From assembly GCF_026168105.1 (NCBI RefSeq), contig NZ_LBMW01000017.1, positions 87,599 through 151,598 on the forward strand: a stretch of DNA of 64,000 nucleotides. Reading direction: 5' to 3'. Both the position numbers and the translations under genes were made by a program. This DNA comes from Streptomyces hygroscopicus. GTDB lineage: Bacteria > Actinomycetota > Actinomycetes > Streptomycetales > Streptomycetaceae. The notes beneath the pieces were generated by a model, which saw nothing but the letters and a program-made list of their open reading frames with translations, did no database searches and was not told the origin of the DNA. Shown here piece after piece: positions 19,476 to 28,135 of this stretch (position 1 is the first letter of the stretch; each line of letters starts with the position of its first letter).

Positions 19476-19503
19476 AGACTATGCGTTCAAGTATCGAAGT
19501 CAA
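19476..19503 (-). promoter_or_regulatory. glcP promoter (TTGACT-16-TAGTCT)
   Basis: On the minus strand: -35 TTGACT (19498-19503), 16-bp spacer, -10 TAGTCT (19476-19481). This is a good vegetative-sigma-type match, about 90 bp before the GTG. Confidence 0.65.
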
Positions 19504-19662
19504 TAGGCCTAGTGCTGTGACCATTTAGACGACGTGGCTTTCACGTTTCGTTCACTTCTTGAACTCGAAGAGGGTTGGGAAGCGTCTACGGGAGGCGGGA
19601 AGGGCCGCGCGACCAGCCACGACGGAGCCGCAGGCGGAATGGCGCCCCGGCCGGAGCCGAAG

Positions 19663-22600
19663 TCAGCGCAGCCGCTGGGAGATGACCTTCGACACACCGT
19701 CACCCTGCATGGAGACGCCGTACAGCGCGTCGGCGACCTCCATGGTCCGCTTCTGATGTGTGATCACGATCAGCTGCGAGGCCTCCTGCAGCTCCTGCAT
19801 GATGCGGATCAGCCGCTGCAGGTTGGTGTCGTCGAGGGCCGCCTCGACCTCGTCCATGACATAGAACGGGCTGGGACGCGCCTTGAAGATCGATACGAGC
19901 AGGGCGACCGCGGTCAGCGACCGCTCACCGCCCGAGAGCAGGGAGAGCCGTTTGACCTTTTTGCCCGGGGGCCGCGCCTCGACGTCGACGCCCGTGGTGA
20001 GCATGTTGTCCGGATCGGTCAGCACGAGCCGTCCCTCGCCGCCCGGGAACAGCCGGCTGAAGACGCCCTCGAACTCACGGGCCGTGTCGCGGTAGGCCTC
20101 GGTGAAGACCTGCTCGACGCGCTCGTCGACCTCCTTCACCACCAAAAGCAGATCCGCACGGGTCTTCTTCAGGTCCTCCAGCTGCTCGCTGAGGAACTTG
20201 TGACGCTCCTCCAGCGCCGCGAACTCCTCCAGAGCGAGCGGATTGACCTTTCCGAGCTGCTGGTAGGCCCGCTCGGCGGCCTTGAGCCGCTTCTCCTGCT
20301 CGGAGCGCACGAAGGGCCGCGGCCGGTTGCGGGGGTGTTCAGGGTCCTCGGGCAGTTCCTCGCCCTCGGCGGGCGGCGAGGGCGGCACTAGCTGGTCGGG
20401 ACCGTACTCGGCGATCAGACCCGCCGGTTCGACACCCAGTTCCTCGAGCGCCCTGGTCTCCAGCTGCTCGATGCGCAGGCGCTTCTCCGCGCCGAGCACC
20501 TCGCCCCGGTGGACCGAGTCCGTGAGCTTGTCCAGCTCGGCCTTGAGGTCACGGCCCTCGGTGCGGGCGGTGGCGAGCTCCTGCTCGCGGCGGACCTTGA
20601 CGGCCTCGGCGGCGGTCCGCTCCGCCTCCGCCCTGCCCAGGGACACCTCTACATGGGCGAGGAGCTGCCGGGCACCGGAGGCGACGGCCTCGGCGACGGC
20701 GGCCTCGTGCCGCAGCCGGGCCCGCCGCCGCTCGGCACGCGCGCGTGCCTCACGTTCGGCGCGGGCGCCGCGGTCGAGGGCGTCGGCGCGTCCGGCCAGC
20801 CCCTTCACCCGCTCCTCGTGCGTACGGACCTGGAGCCTGGCCTCCATCTCGGTCTGCCGCGCGTTCGCGCCGTCGGCGGCGAGCCGGTCACGTACGGAGG
20901 TGTCGGGCTCCTCCTCGACCGGCATCTCCTCCGCGACGGCGAGCCGTTCGGCGAGTTCCTCGACCTCCCCCAGGGCCTTGTCCAGGGCCTGAAGTGCCCG
21001 GGCCGCGGCGGCGGCGGAACGCTCGGCCTCCCCGGCGGCGCCCCTCGCCTGCCCGGCCAGCCGTCCCAGTTGCTGCGCGACCGCGGACTTCTCCCGCTCG
21101 GCCGCCCGGCGCCGCTCCCCCAGCTCCTCGACCAGGGCGGCACACTCCTTGCGGCGCTCCCCGGCGAGCCGCTGCGCGTCGGCCAACTCCTCGCACCGGA
21201 CGGCAAGTTCCTCCAGCTCGGCGGCGGCCTCGTCGACGGAGGCCTGCACCTCCAGCAGGCTCGGCGCCCCGGCGGACCCGCCGTGCGCGAAGCAGGCGCC
21301 GAGCAGATCGCCCTCGGCCGTGACGGCGGTCAGGCCGGGCCGTGCGTAGACGAGTTCCTCGGCGTCCTCCAGGGTGCCGACCACGACGATGCCCCGCAGC
21401 AGCCGCCGTACGGCAGGCATCAGCTCGGCGGGACCACGGACGAGATCGGCGGCGTACGGGGCGCCGACGGCCGGCGCCTGCTCCCCGTCGTCGGGGGCGC
21501 CGCTCAGCAGCAACGCCGCACGTCCCGCGTCCTGCTTGCGCAGCAATCGGATCGCCTCGGCCGCCGAGGAGGGGCCCGTCACGGCGATCGCGTCCGCGGC
21601 GGCGCCGAAGGCGGCCGCCAGCGCGACCTCGTGGCCCTGGGCCACTGTCAGCAGTTCGGCCGCCGGACCGAGCAGGCCGGTGAGCCGGTCCCGCGCGCCG
21701 AGCAGGGCACCCGTGCCGTCCTTGCGGCGCAGCCCCATGGCCAGGGCATCGTGGCGGGCCTGGGTCGCGGCCCGCCTGCGCTCGGCCGCGGTGGCCGCCT
21801 CACGCGCCGCCGAAAGGGCCGCCTCGGCCTCGGCGAGGGCCCGCTTCGCCTCCTCGTGCTGCTCGGTCAGATCCGCGTCGCCCGCGTCCAGACCGTCGAC
21901 CTCGGCCTTGAGTGCCTCGTACTCCTCCTGCGCGGCGACGGCGCGCTCCTGCGCCTCGTCGCGTGCGGCGGCGAGCCGGTCGATCTCGGCCTGGGCGGAG
22001 GCCGCGCGGGAACGAGCGGCGTTCACCTGCCCGTTCAGCCGGGCGAGGCCCTCGCGACGGTCGGCGATGGCACGGGCCACGTCCTTCAGCCGCCGTTCCT
22101 CGATCGCCAGTTCACGCTCCAGCTCGGCGCGGTGCGCGACGGTGTCCTCCAGCGCGCGTTCGGCGGCCTCCAGGGCAGCCTCCAGCTCGGCCTCCTGCTC
22201 ACGGATGCGGGCGGCCTCGCGTTCCATGTCCTCGGGGTCGCGGCCGCGCCGCTCCTCGGGGGGCTGGGAGGTGGCGCTCTTCACGCGCGCGTCGGCGAGC
22301 GAGACGGTGCCGCGCACCCGCTCCGCGAGCTGCGACAGCTCGTACCAGGTCTGCTGGGCGCGCTGAAGACGCGGCGTCAGCCGGCGCACCTCGTCCTCCA
22401 GCAGCGCCTCGCGCTGCAGGGCCTTCTTCAGCTCGGCTTCGGCGGCGTCCCTGCGTTCCTTGAGCGCGGCCTCGTCCGCGACCTCTGCGCTCAGTGCCTC
22501 CCTCAGCCGTACGAGATCGTCGGCGAGCAGACGCAGCCGGGCGTCCCTCAGATCGGCCTGGATCACGGCCGCCCTGCGGGCGACCGCCGCCTGCCGCCCC

Positions 22601-23214
22601 AGCGGCTTGAGTTGGCGGCGCAACTCGTCGGTGAGGTCCTGGACGCGGGCGAGGTTCGCCTGCATGGCGTCCAGCTTCCGGAGGGCCTTCTCCTTGCGCT
22701 TGCGGTGCTTGAGCACACCGGCGGCCTCTTCGATGAAGGCGCGGCGGCCCATGGGGTCGGCGTGCAGGACGGAGTCGAGCTGGCCCTGGCCGACGATCAC
22801 GTGCATCTCGCGGCCGATGCCGGAGTCGGAGAGAAGCTCCTGGATGTCGAGGAGACGGCAGGTGTCGCCGTTGATCTGGTACTCGCTGCCGCCGTTGCGG
22901 AACATGATCCGCGTGATGGTGACCTCGGCGTACTCGATCGGGAGGGCCCCGTCGGTGTTGTCGATGGTCAGGGACACCTCGGCACGCCCGAGCGGGGGGC
23001 GCCCGGTGGTGCCGGCGAAGATGACGTCCTCCATCTTGCCGCCGCGCAGCGATTTGGCACCCTGCTCGCCCATGACCCAGCTGAGCGCGTCCACGACATT
23101 GGACTTGCCCGAGCCATTGGGCCCAACGACACACGTGATCCCCGGCTCGAACCGGAGTGTGGTCGCCGAGGCGAACGACTTGAACCCGCGGAGGGTCAGG
23201 GCCTTGAGGTGCAC
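19663..23214 (-). CDS. smc: Chromosome segregation SMC ATPase
   Basis: Structural maintenance of chromosomes protein, 1183 residues, acting in chromosome organisation and segregation with ScpA/ScpB (encoded elsewhere). Head: MHLKALTLRGFKSFASATTL and Walker A GPNGSGKSN at ~32-40. Two long coiled coils rich in Ala/Glu/Arg flank a hinge at roughly 500-670. The C-terminal head has the ABC signature LLSGGERSLTAVALLV, Walker B FYVMDEVEAALDDTN and the D-loop. GTG at 23214 is chosen because the conserved N-terminus starts there. Its ribosome site (GGGAGG) is rather distant, about 16 nt. Confidence 0.97.
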   Translation of the reverse strand: MHLKALTLRGFKSFASATTLRFEPGITCVVGPNGSGKSNVVDALSWVMGEQGAKSLRGGKMEDVIFAGTTGRPPLGRAEVSLTIDNTDGALPIEYAEVTITRIMFRNGGSEYQINGDTCRLLDIQELLSDSGIGREMHVIVGQGQLDSVLHADPMGRRAFIEEAAGVLKHRKRKEKALRKLDAMQANLARVQDLTDELRRQLKPLGRQAAVARRAAVIQADLRDARLRLLADDLVRLREALSAEVADEAALKERRDAAEAELKKALQREALLEDEVRRLTPRLQRAQQTWYELSQLAERVRGTVSLADARVKSATSQPPEERRGRDPEDMEREAARIREQEAELEAALEAAERALEDTVAHRAELERELAIEERRLKDVARAIADRREGLARLNGQVNAARSRAASAQAEIDRLAAARDEAQERAVAAQEEYEALKAEVDGLDAGDADLTEQHEEAKRALAEAEAALSAAREAATAAERRRAATQARHDALAMGLRRKDGTGALLGARDRLTGLLGPAAELLTVAQGHEVALAAAFGAAADAIAVTGPSSAAEAIRLLRKQDAGRAALLLSGAPDDGEQAPAVGAPYAADLVRGPAELMPAVRRLLRGIVVVGTLEDAEELVYARPGLTAVTAEGDLLGACFAHGGSAGAPSLLEVQASVDEAAAELEELAVRCEELADAQRLAGERRKECAALVEELGERRRAAEREKSAVAQQLGRLAGQARGAAGEAERSAAAAARALQALDKALGEVEELAERLAVAEEMPVEEEPDTSVRDRLAADGANARQTEMEARLQVRTHEERVKGLAGRADALDRGARAEREARARAERRRARLRHEAAVAEAVASGARQLLAHVEVSLGRAEAERTAAEAVKVRREQELATARTEGRDLKAELDKLTDSVHRGEVLGAEKRLRIEQLETRALEELGVEPAGLIAEYGPDQLVPPSPPAEGEELPEDPEHPRNRPRPFVRSEQEKRLKAAERAYQQLGKVNPLALEEFAALEERHKFLSEQLEDLKKTRADLLLVVKEVDERVEQVFTEAYRDTAREFEGVFSRLFPGGEGRLVLTDPDNMLTTGVDVEARPPGKKVKRLSLLSGGERSLTAVALLVSIFKARPSPFYVMDEVEAALDDTNLQRLIRIMQELQEASQLIVITHQKRTMEVADALYGVSMQGDGVSKVISQRLR

Positions 23215-23341
23215 GCCGCTGGACTCTACCTCCCGCCGCTATCTCACTCCATGAACCCTCGCAACCCCGCGGTTTCGCCCATGAACATGCAGGGCACACC
23301 ATCCGTTAAAGAGTGTGAAAGGGTGCGCGGGGCAAAGAAAG

Positions 23342-23363
23342 AAGGGACGCCGAGGCGTCCCTT
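23342..23363 (-). terminator. Intrinsic terminator after the small coiled-coil gene
   Basis: Perfect 10-bp arms AAGGGACGCC/GGCGTCCCTT with a 2-nt centre. On the minus strand it is followed by a T-rich CTTTCTTTG tail, unusual in this genome. It lies 73 bp beyond the stop of the 23437-23640 gene and ahead of smc. Confidence 0.78.
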
Positions 23364-23436
23364 GCAAATCTGACAACTGAGCGGTTGATACGGGCGGCCC
23401 AACCACTGCTTGTGCCTTTGTGGAGCAATGCAGTGA

Positions 23437-23640
23437 TCAGGTGAGCGCAGGCTCCGCCTGGTGTGCGTCGATGCTCTCCATGATCCTGTCGTGAGAAGCG
23501 GCAGCCGTCAGCGCGTCGTTCTCCGCCTGGATCCGTACGAGCTCGGACTCGAGCTCCTGGACGCGCTGCTGGAGCCGTCGCATCTCGGCGAGGAGTCGCG
23601 GGTCGGAGCCGCCGACGTAACCGAGAAGCGCCTTTGCCAT
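23437..23640 (-). CDS. Small conserved coiled-coil protein
   Basis: A 67-residue protein beginning MAKALLGYVGGSDPRLLAEM. Residues ~15-45 form a strongly predicted coiled coil (MRRLQQRVQELESELVRIQA). I recall closely similar small proteins across actinobacteria, but no function. It is separated from smc by a terminator, so it is its own transcript. ATG at 23640. Confidence 0.8.
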   Translation of the reverse strand: MAKALLGYVGGSDPRLLAEMRRLQQRVQELESELVRIQAENDALTAAASHDRIMESIDAHQAEPALT

Positions 23641-24017
23641 GATGGATGGTCCTCCACACTGAGTGACCGACCGAAGCGGTGTGGGTCGTGAGGGATTCGC
23701 ACCCGCGGTGCTTGGCACTCTGGAGTTTTGCGCCGTTCTTACATGCCAAACAGCTAAGGTGCGCGGGGCTTTCAGCGTCTCACCAAAAAGTTTGACGGTC
23801 AACACGATCACGCCCTGCAATGGCGGGCAACCCGGGTCGCGCGGCCCCGGGCGGGCGGCGCTGCGACTCCTGCGGGCCCCTGCGGGCGTGGAGATCAACG
23901 TTGCCTGCGGAGCCTGCCACGACGAGCGGTTCTTGGCAACCACCAGGCCCTTTCTGCTTCGGGCACGTGCCAGTGGCATGCCCTTCCGCTTCCGCGGGGG
24001 GCCTTCACGGCCCCGGC
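23641..24017. other. Gene-free region between acyP and the small coiled-coil gene
   Basis: A 377-bp stretch upstream of the small coiled-coil gene and downstream of acyP, both minus strand. It has a locally AT-rich part (23720-23800) likely to hold the promoter. A CAACGTTG word at 23896-23903 resembles the glcP operator core but is not at a recognisable promoter. No gene seen. Confidence 0.4.
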
Positions 24018-24299
24018 TCAGCGGATCGCGAAGCCGTTGTAACCGCCGCGGGGGGTGTCCCAAATCTCAGTGACTCCCTCTACACGCCCGGGTGTGTCGT
24101 CGCCCCGGAGCCAGTCCAACAGGCCCTCGCAGCCCGCTCGGGAGCCCTCGGCGACCACCTGGACCCGCCCGTCGTCCAGGTTGACGGCAAAACCACTGAG
24201 GCCACCGATCTCCAGTGCCTTGGCCCGGGTGAACCACCGGAAACCCACACCTTGGACACGTCCGCGCACCCAAGCGACAAGCCGAGCATCGTCGTTCAT
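24018..24299 (-). CDS. acyP: Acylphosphatase
   Basis: A 93-residue cytosolic enzyme that hydrolyses acyl phosphates. The N-terminal signature RGRVQGVGFRWFT carries the phosphate-binding arginine, and the catalytic asparagine is in AVNLDDGRVQVVAEG. The end is the standard YNGFAIR. Length matches the family. ATG at 24299; monocistronic by spacing. Confidence 0.96.
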   Translation of the reverse strand: MNDDARLVAWVRGRVQGVGFRWFTRAKALEIGGLSGFAVNLDDGRVQVVAEGSRAGCEGLLDWLRGDDTPGRVEGVTEIWDTPRGGYNGFAIR

Positions 24300-24392
24300 G
24301 GGTGCACGCTAACCGGCCAATGTCCCTCCGGGCACTTCCTCCCCTTGCGCCATGCGGTACCGTCCCCACCCATATGAATCTCTTGTGAAACC

Positions 24393-24406
24393 CACTCGTT
24401 CGAGTG
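24393..24406. promoter_or_regulatory. CACTCG-TT-CGAGTG inverted repeat upstream of the CAP gene
   Basis: Six-bp arms around TT, 36 bp before the CAP-domain gene's ATG at 24442 and 93 bp from the divergent acyP start. Position suits an operator or part of a promoter. The factor is unknown. Confidence 0.45.
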
Positions 24407-24441
24407 AGTTGCGTTGACCGCAAGACCAGGAAGGCCAGCAG

Positions 24442-25398
24442 ATGGGACGCCACCGACGCTCTGCCGCCGGACGCGCCGCCTCGGGCCGCGCCACCGGGGT
24501 CACCCAGAAGCGTGAGACCCCCACGGAGCGCTACGGACCGGAAAACCTCTACGGCTTCGCCGAGGTTCTGGAGGCCGAGCGGCGCGCGACCCGCTCGCAC
24601 CGCAGGAAGAAGGCGGCGACGCCCGTGCGCACGGGGCTGCTGGGCGTCTCCGCGGCCGTCGCGCTGGGCACGGTGGCCGTCGCCACGGGGGTACTGCCCA
24701 GCGGCAAGCAGTTCACCGTGAGCGGCGACGCCGGTGACACTCAGGCCGGAGGCACGTCCCCCTCGGGCTTCGCGACCGCGCAGGGCGGTACGAGCGGTAC
24801 CGCCGACGGCCGCGGGTCCACCTCGACCAGCCGTGACGCCGGCCGCTCGGCGGCACCTGCCGCGACCCCCTCGACCCCGTCGGCCCCGGCATCCTCTCCG
24901 TCGATTCCGCAGCAGCGCACGCGGACTCCGTCCCCGACGCCGACGAGGACGGCAACGGCCGCGCCGCCGACCGACAAGGCCACCCCCCAGCCGGCCGCAC
25001 CGCCGGTCCGGGCGTCCACCCAGAGCGCGACCGAGGCCGAGGTCCTCACGCTCGTCAACCAGGAGCGGGCCAAAGTGGGCTGCAGCCCGGTGACCGCGAG
25101 CAGCGGACTGACGAAGCTGGCGGAGCTGTTCAGCGCGGACATGGCCGCGCGGAACTTCTTCGACCACACCGACCCCAGCGGCAGGGACCCGTGGGACCGG
25201 GCGGCCGGGCTCGGCATCATCGGACTCGGCGGGGAGAACATAGCCCGCGGCCAGGCGACCGCCCAGGACGTGATGGACGCCTGGATGAACAGCCCCGGTC
25301 ACCGGGCGAACATACTGAACTGCGACTTCAAGACGCTGGGCGTGGGGGTGCACCTCGGGTCCGGAGGCCCCTGGTGGACGCAGGACTTCGGCTACTGA
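24442..25398 (+). CDS. CAP (SCP/PR-1) domain secreted or membrane-anchored protein
   Basis: 318 residues. A basic cytoplasmic N-terminus (to ~70) is followed by a hydrophobic segment VRTGLLGVSAAVALGTVAVA that acts as signal or anchor. Then comes a ~120-residue Ser/Thr/Pro/Ala linker, and the CAP domain over residues ~192-318. CAP features: LTLVNQERAKVGCSPV, FFDHTDPSGRDPWDRA, GENIARGQATAQDVMDAW, NSPGHRANIL. It probably works outside the membrane; substrate and role are unknown. AGGAAGG lies upstream of ATG 24442. Confidence 0.9.
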   Translation: MGRHRRSAAGRAASGRATGVTQKRETPTERYGPENLYGFAEVLEAERRATRSHRRKKAATPVRTGLLGVSAAVALGTVAVATGVLPSGKQFTVSGDAGDTQAGGTSPSGFATAQGGTSGTADGRGSTSTSRDAGRSAAPAATPSTPSAPASSPSIPQQRTRTPSPTPTRTATAAPPTDKATPQPAAPPVRASTQSATEAEVLTLVNQERAKVGCSPVTASSGLTKLAELFSADMAARNFFDHTDPSGRDPWDRAAGLGIIGLGGENIARGQATAQDVMDAWMNSPGHRANILNCDFKTLGVGVHLGSGGPWWTQDFGY

Positions 25399-25444
25399 GC
25401 CGGTTGCAAAAGAGGGAGAACGCCGCCGCCTGTGCACTTACCGA

Positions 25445-25471
25445 TGGTTAGTGCGCTCTGTCGGTTAGCGC
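25445..25471 (+). promoter_or_regulatory. Repeated GGTTAG[CT]GC element before the HxlR gene
   Basis: TGGTTAGTGC (25445-25454) and CGGTTAGCGC (25462-25471) are near-identical words 17 bp apart, ending 22 bp before the regulator's ATG. A possible autoregulatory site. Confidence 0.4.
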
Positions 25472-25493
25472 TGTGGTCGCGTACGCTTCTGCT

Positions 25494-25895
25494 ATGACCA
25501 CCCCGCAGGAGCAGAACCTCCCGTTCGACGTGTTCTCGAAGGCGTGCCCGTCGCGGGGCACGCTGGAGCACGTCACGGGACGCTGGGGGTCGCTCACGCT
25601 CGGCGCGCTGTACGAGGGCTCGTTCCGGTTCAACGAGCTGCGACGCCGGGTCGACGGGGTGAGCGAGAAGATGCTGTCCCAGACCCTGCAGGCGCTGGAG
25701 CGCGACGGCCTCGTGCACCGCGACGCACAGCCGACCAACCCGCCGCGCGTGGACTACGAGCTGACCCCGCTGGGCCGCGAGGTCGCCGGGCGGCTGCTGG
25801 CCCTCATCCACTGCGTGGAGGGCCGCATGGACGACGTACTCGATGCGCGCCACCGCTACGACCAGGCACGCGCCTCCTCGGCTCCCGGCCTGTAA
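25494..25895 (+). CDS. HxlR-family winged-helix regulator
   Basis: A 133-residue MarR-like transcription factor. The HxlR domain runs from ACPSRGTLEHVTGRWGSLTL (with the conserved near-N-terminal Cys) through FNELRRRVDGVSEKMLSQTL (recognition region) to the wing PRVDYELTPLG. Members often sense electrophiles or redox stress through that Cys, but the signal here is unknown. No obvious target gene is adjacent; mutM is convergent downstream. Confidence 0.9.
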   Translation: MTTPQEQNLPFDVFSKACPSRGTLEHVTGRWGSLTLGALYEGSFRFNELRRRVDGVSEKMLSQTLQALERDGLVHRDAQPTNPPRVDYELTPLGREVAGRLLALIHCVEGRMDDVLDARHRYDQARASSAPGL

Positions 25896-26100
25896 GGGGG
25901 AAAGGCCCTCGACCGGCCTCCGAAGCGTTCCGGCACATCGGTGTTCCGGCGTACCGGCCCCGGGCGCGTCTCACTTCCGGCGGACGCGGGGCTCGACTCT
26001 CCTGATCATGTCCCCGAGCCCTGAGCCCGGAGCCCCGAGCCCGGCGCCTGCCGCCGCAGCGGTCCCGGCGACAAGCCGTGTCCGCCCGCACCGGACGCTC

Positions 26101-26961
26101 CTACGACAGCACCCGCGGCGCCCGCTGGCACTTCGGGCAGTAGTAGCTGGACCGGTTCATCCAGGGGCGGCGGAGCATGGGCGCGGTGCAGCGGCGGCAG
26201 GGCAGCCCCTCACGGCCGTAGGCGTCCAGCGACCGGTCGAAGTAGCCCGACTCCCCGTTGATGTTGACGTAGAGGCTGTCGAAGCTGGTGCCGCCGGCGG
26301 CGAGCGCGTCGTTCATCACCTCCCGTACATGGCCGAGGAGTTCGGCGGTGCGCGGGCGGGTGAGGTTCGCGGTGGGGCGCTCGTAGTGGATACGGGCGCG
26401 CCACAGGGCCTCGTCCGCGTAGATGTTGCCGACGCCGCTGATCAGCGACTGGTCGAGCAGGGCCCGCTTGATGGTCGTGCGCTTGCGGCGCAGTGCCTGG
26501 TGGAAGGCCTCGTCGTCGAAGAGCGGGTCCAGCGGGTCGCGGGCGATGTGCGCGATCACGTCGGGCAGTCCGCCGCGGCCGGTGTCATGCAGGGAGAGGC
26601 CGCCGAACGTGCGCTGGTCGACGAAGCGCAGCTCGGTGCCGAGCGCGTCGTCGAACCGCACTCGGATGCGAAGGTGCTTCTCGTCGAGCGCACCCTGCGG
26701 CTGGACGAGCAGCTGGCCGCTCATGCCGAGGTGGGCCAGGATCGCCGTGCCGGTGGTCTCGGCCGGGATCCAGAGGTACTTCCCGCGGCGGCTCGGGGCG
26801 CCCAGGAGCTGCCCCTTCAGCCGGTGCGCGAAGTCCTCGCCGCCCGCGGTGTGCCGGCGGACGGCGCGCGGGTGCAGCACCTCGACGTCGGCGACGGTCC
26901 GGTGGGCGACCCAGCGTTCCAGGCCACGCCGCACGACTTCGACCTCGGGCAGCTCGGGCAC
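26101..26961 (-). CDS. mutM: Formamidopyrimidine-DNA glycosylase (Fpg/MutM)
   Basis: Base-excision repair enzyme removing 8-oxoguanine. The mature N-terminus PELPEVEVVRRGL supplies the catalytic proline (P2) and E3. The helix-2-turn-helix segment includes LLDQSLISGVGNIYADEAL. The C-terminal zinc finger is CRRC...CPKC. Length is 286 residues, normal for Fpg. GTG at 26961 is fixed by the need for Pro at position 2. It lies downstream of rnc, separated by two hairpins. Confidence 0.96.
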   Translation of the reverse strand: MPELPEVEVVRRGLERWVAHRTVADVEVLHPRAVRRHTAGGEDFAHRLKGQLLGAPSRRGKYLWIPAETTGTAILAHLGMSGQLLVQPQGALDEKHLRIRVRFDDALGTELRFVDQRTFGGLSLHDTGRGGLPDVIAHIARDPLDPLFDDEAFHQALRRKRTTIKRALLDQSLISGVGNIYADEALWRARIHYERPTANLTRPRTAELLGHVREVMNDALAAGGTSFDSLYVNINGESGYFDRSLDAYGREGLPCRRCTAPMLRRPWMNRSSYYCPKCQRAPRVLS

Positions 26962-27067
26962 AGGGTTCCTCCGGAAGGATGAACAGGGGCGACGTCCGCA
27001 GGGTACCTCGTGGTCAGGGGCCGCCGAGGAGTGATCGTCGGCCCCCCTCACACACGACCACACACGA

Positions 27068-27105
27068 CGGACCCCGCCTCGGCGCGGGCGCCGGGGCGGG
27101 GTCCG
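27068..27105 (-). terminator. Terminator after rnc
   Basis: Perfect 11-bp arms (27068-27078 and 27095-27105) with a GC-rich loop, 11 bp beyond the rnc stop. A second imperfect hairpin at about 27017-27046 follows. Likely end of the DUF177-rpmF-rnc transcript. Confidence 0.75.
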
Positions 27106-27115
27106 GGTGAAGGAT

Positions 27116-27940
27116 TCAGGCCGTGGCCGTGTCGCTCGCGGGGGCCGATTCGGGTTCGGTGGACCCGTCGGGGGACCCCGCCTCGGCCGCCGCCTTCGCA
27201 CGCTCGTCCGCGGCGGTGCGGATGGAGCGCCAGGCCGACTCCGCTGCCTGCTGCTCCGCCTCCTTCTTGCTGCGGCCGGTGCCGGTGCCGTACGAGACGC
27301 CTCCGACGCGGGCGGCAGCAGTAAAGGTCTTCTCGTGATCCGGGCCGGTCTCCGTGACCAGGTACTCGGGCACGCCGAGCCCCTCGGTCGCGGTCAGTTC
27401 CTGGAGACTGGTCTTCCAGTCCAGGCCGGCACCGAGATTCGAGGACTTCTCGATCAGCGGGTCGAACAGGCGGTGCACCAGCTCCGCCGCCGAGTCCAGG
27501 CCCTGGTCGAGATAGACAGCGCCGATCACCGCTTCAAGGGTGTCGGCGAGGATGGACGCCTTGTCCCGGCCCCCTGTGCCCTCCTCGCCCCGGCCGAGCC
27601 GGATGAAGGAGCCCAGGTCGAGCCCACGACCCACCTCCGCCAGCGCACGCGAGTTCACCACCGCGGCCCGCAGCTTGGCCAGCTGGCCCTCGGGCAGGTC
27701 GGGGTGGGTGCGGTACAGCGTGTCGGTGACGACGAGGCCGAGCACGGAGTCCCCGAGGAACTCCAGACGCTCGTTCGTCGGCAGACCGCCGTTCTCGTAC
27801 GCGTACGAGCGATGGGTCAGCGCACGCACCAGAAGGGCGGACTCGACCTTGTAGCCGAGCCGCCCTTCCAGAAGCGTGTGGGACGAGGCTGTGTTGTCCG
27901 CCTTCTTCCTGGCGTTTGGATCCGCCTTGGCGTCAGACAT
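27116..27940 (-). CDS. rnc: Ribonuclease III (AbsB)
   Basis: Double-strand-specific endoribonuclease that matures rRNA and many mRNAs; in S. coelicolor it is AbsB, required for antibiotic production. 274 residues. The catalytic domain carries the RNase III signature NERLEFLGDSVLGL with the key acidic residues, plus DTLEAVIGAVYLDQG. The dsRNA-binding domain starts at DWKTSLQELTA and includes the KKEAEQQAAESAW helix. A ~35-residue Ala/Glu/Ser tail follows. ATG at 27940, 19 bp after rpmF. Confidence 0.97.
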   Translation of the reverse strand: MSDAKADPNARKKADNTASSHTLLEGRLGYKVESALLVRALTHRSYAYENGGLPTNERLEFLGDSVLGLVVTDTLYRTHPDLPEGQLAKLRAAVVNSRALAEVGRGLDLGSFIRLGRGEEGTGGRDKASILADTLEAVIGAVYLDQGLDSAAELVHRLFDPLIEKSSNLGAGLDWKTSLQELTATEGLGVPEYLVTETGPDHEKTFTAAARVGGVSYGTGTGRSKKEAEQQAAESAWRSIRTAADERAKAAAEAGSPDGSTEPESAPASDTATA

Positions 27941-27959
27941 CAGACCTCTCACCAGCCGC

Positions 27960-28133
27960 TCAGACCTCGAGGACCTGGCGCTTGTTGTAGGTGCCGCACG
28001 ACGGGCACGCGATGTGCTGCTGCTTGGGCTCGTGGCAGCGCTCGCACGCAACCAGGGTGGGGACCGCAGCCTTCCACTGCGACCGGCGGTGGCGCGTGTT
28101 GCTGCGCGACATCTTCCGCTTCGGAACAGCCAC
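27960..28133 (-). CDS. rpmF: 50S ribosomal protein L32
   Basis: A 57-residue protein of the large subunit, beginning MAVPKRKMSRSNTRHRRSQW. It has the zinc-ribbon form with CERC and CPSCG. GTG at 28133 lies 2 bp after the DUF177 gene stop, and rnc follows 19 bp downstream. This gene was too short to stand out by length but is unmistakable by sequence. The DUF177-rpmF pair is conserved widely in bacteria. Confidence 0.96.
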   Translation of the reverse strand: MAVPKRKMSRSNTRHRRSQWKAAVPTLVACERCHEPKQQHIACPSCGTYNKRQVLEV

Positions 28134-28135
28134 GG

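Noticed and set aside
20509..23373. 954-codon open frame antisense to smc
   Set aside because: Low-complexity Gly/Arg/Leu peptide with no family features, fully overlapped by smc.
23896..23903. Second CAACGTTG word resembling the glcP operator
   Set aside because: It lacks the flanking symmetry and lies at no recognisable promoter; probably chance.
23663..24073. Possible plus-strand gene across the acyP 3' region
   Set aside because: Overlaps acyP on the other strand, has no start signal and an unusual, Cys/Arg-rich composition.
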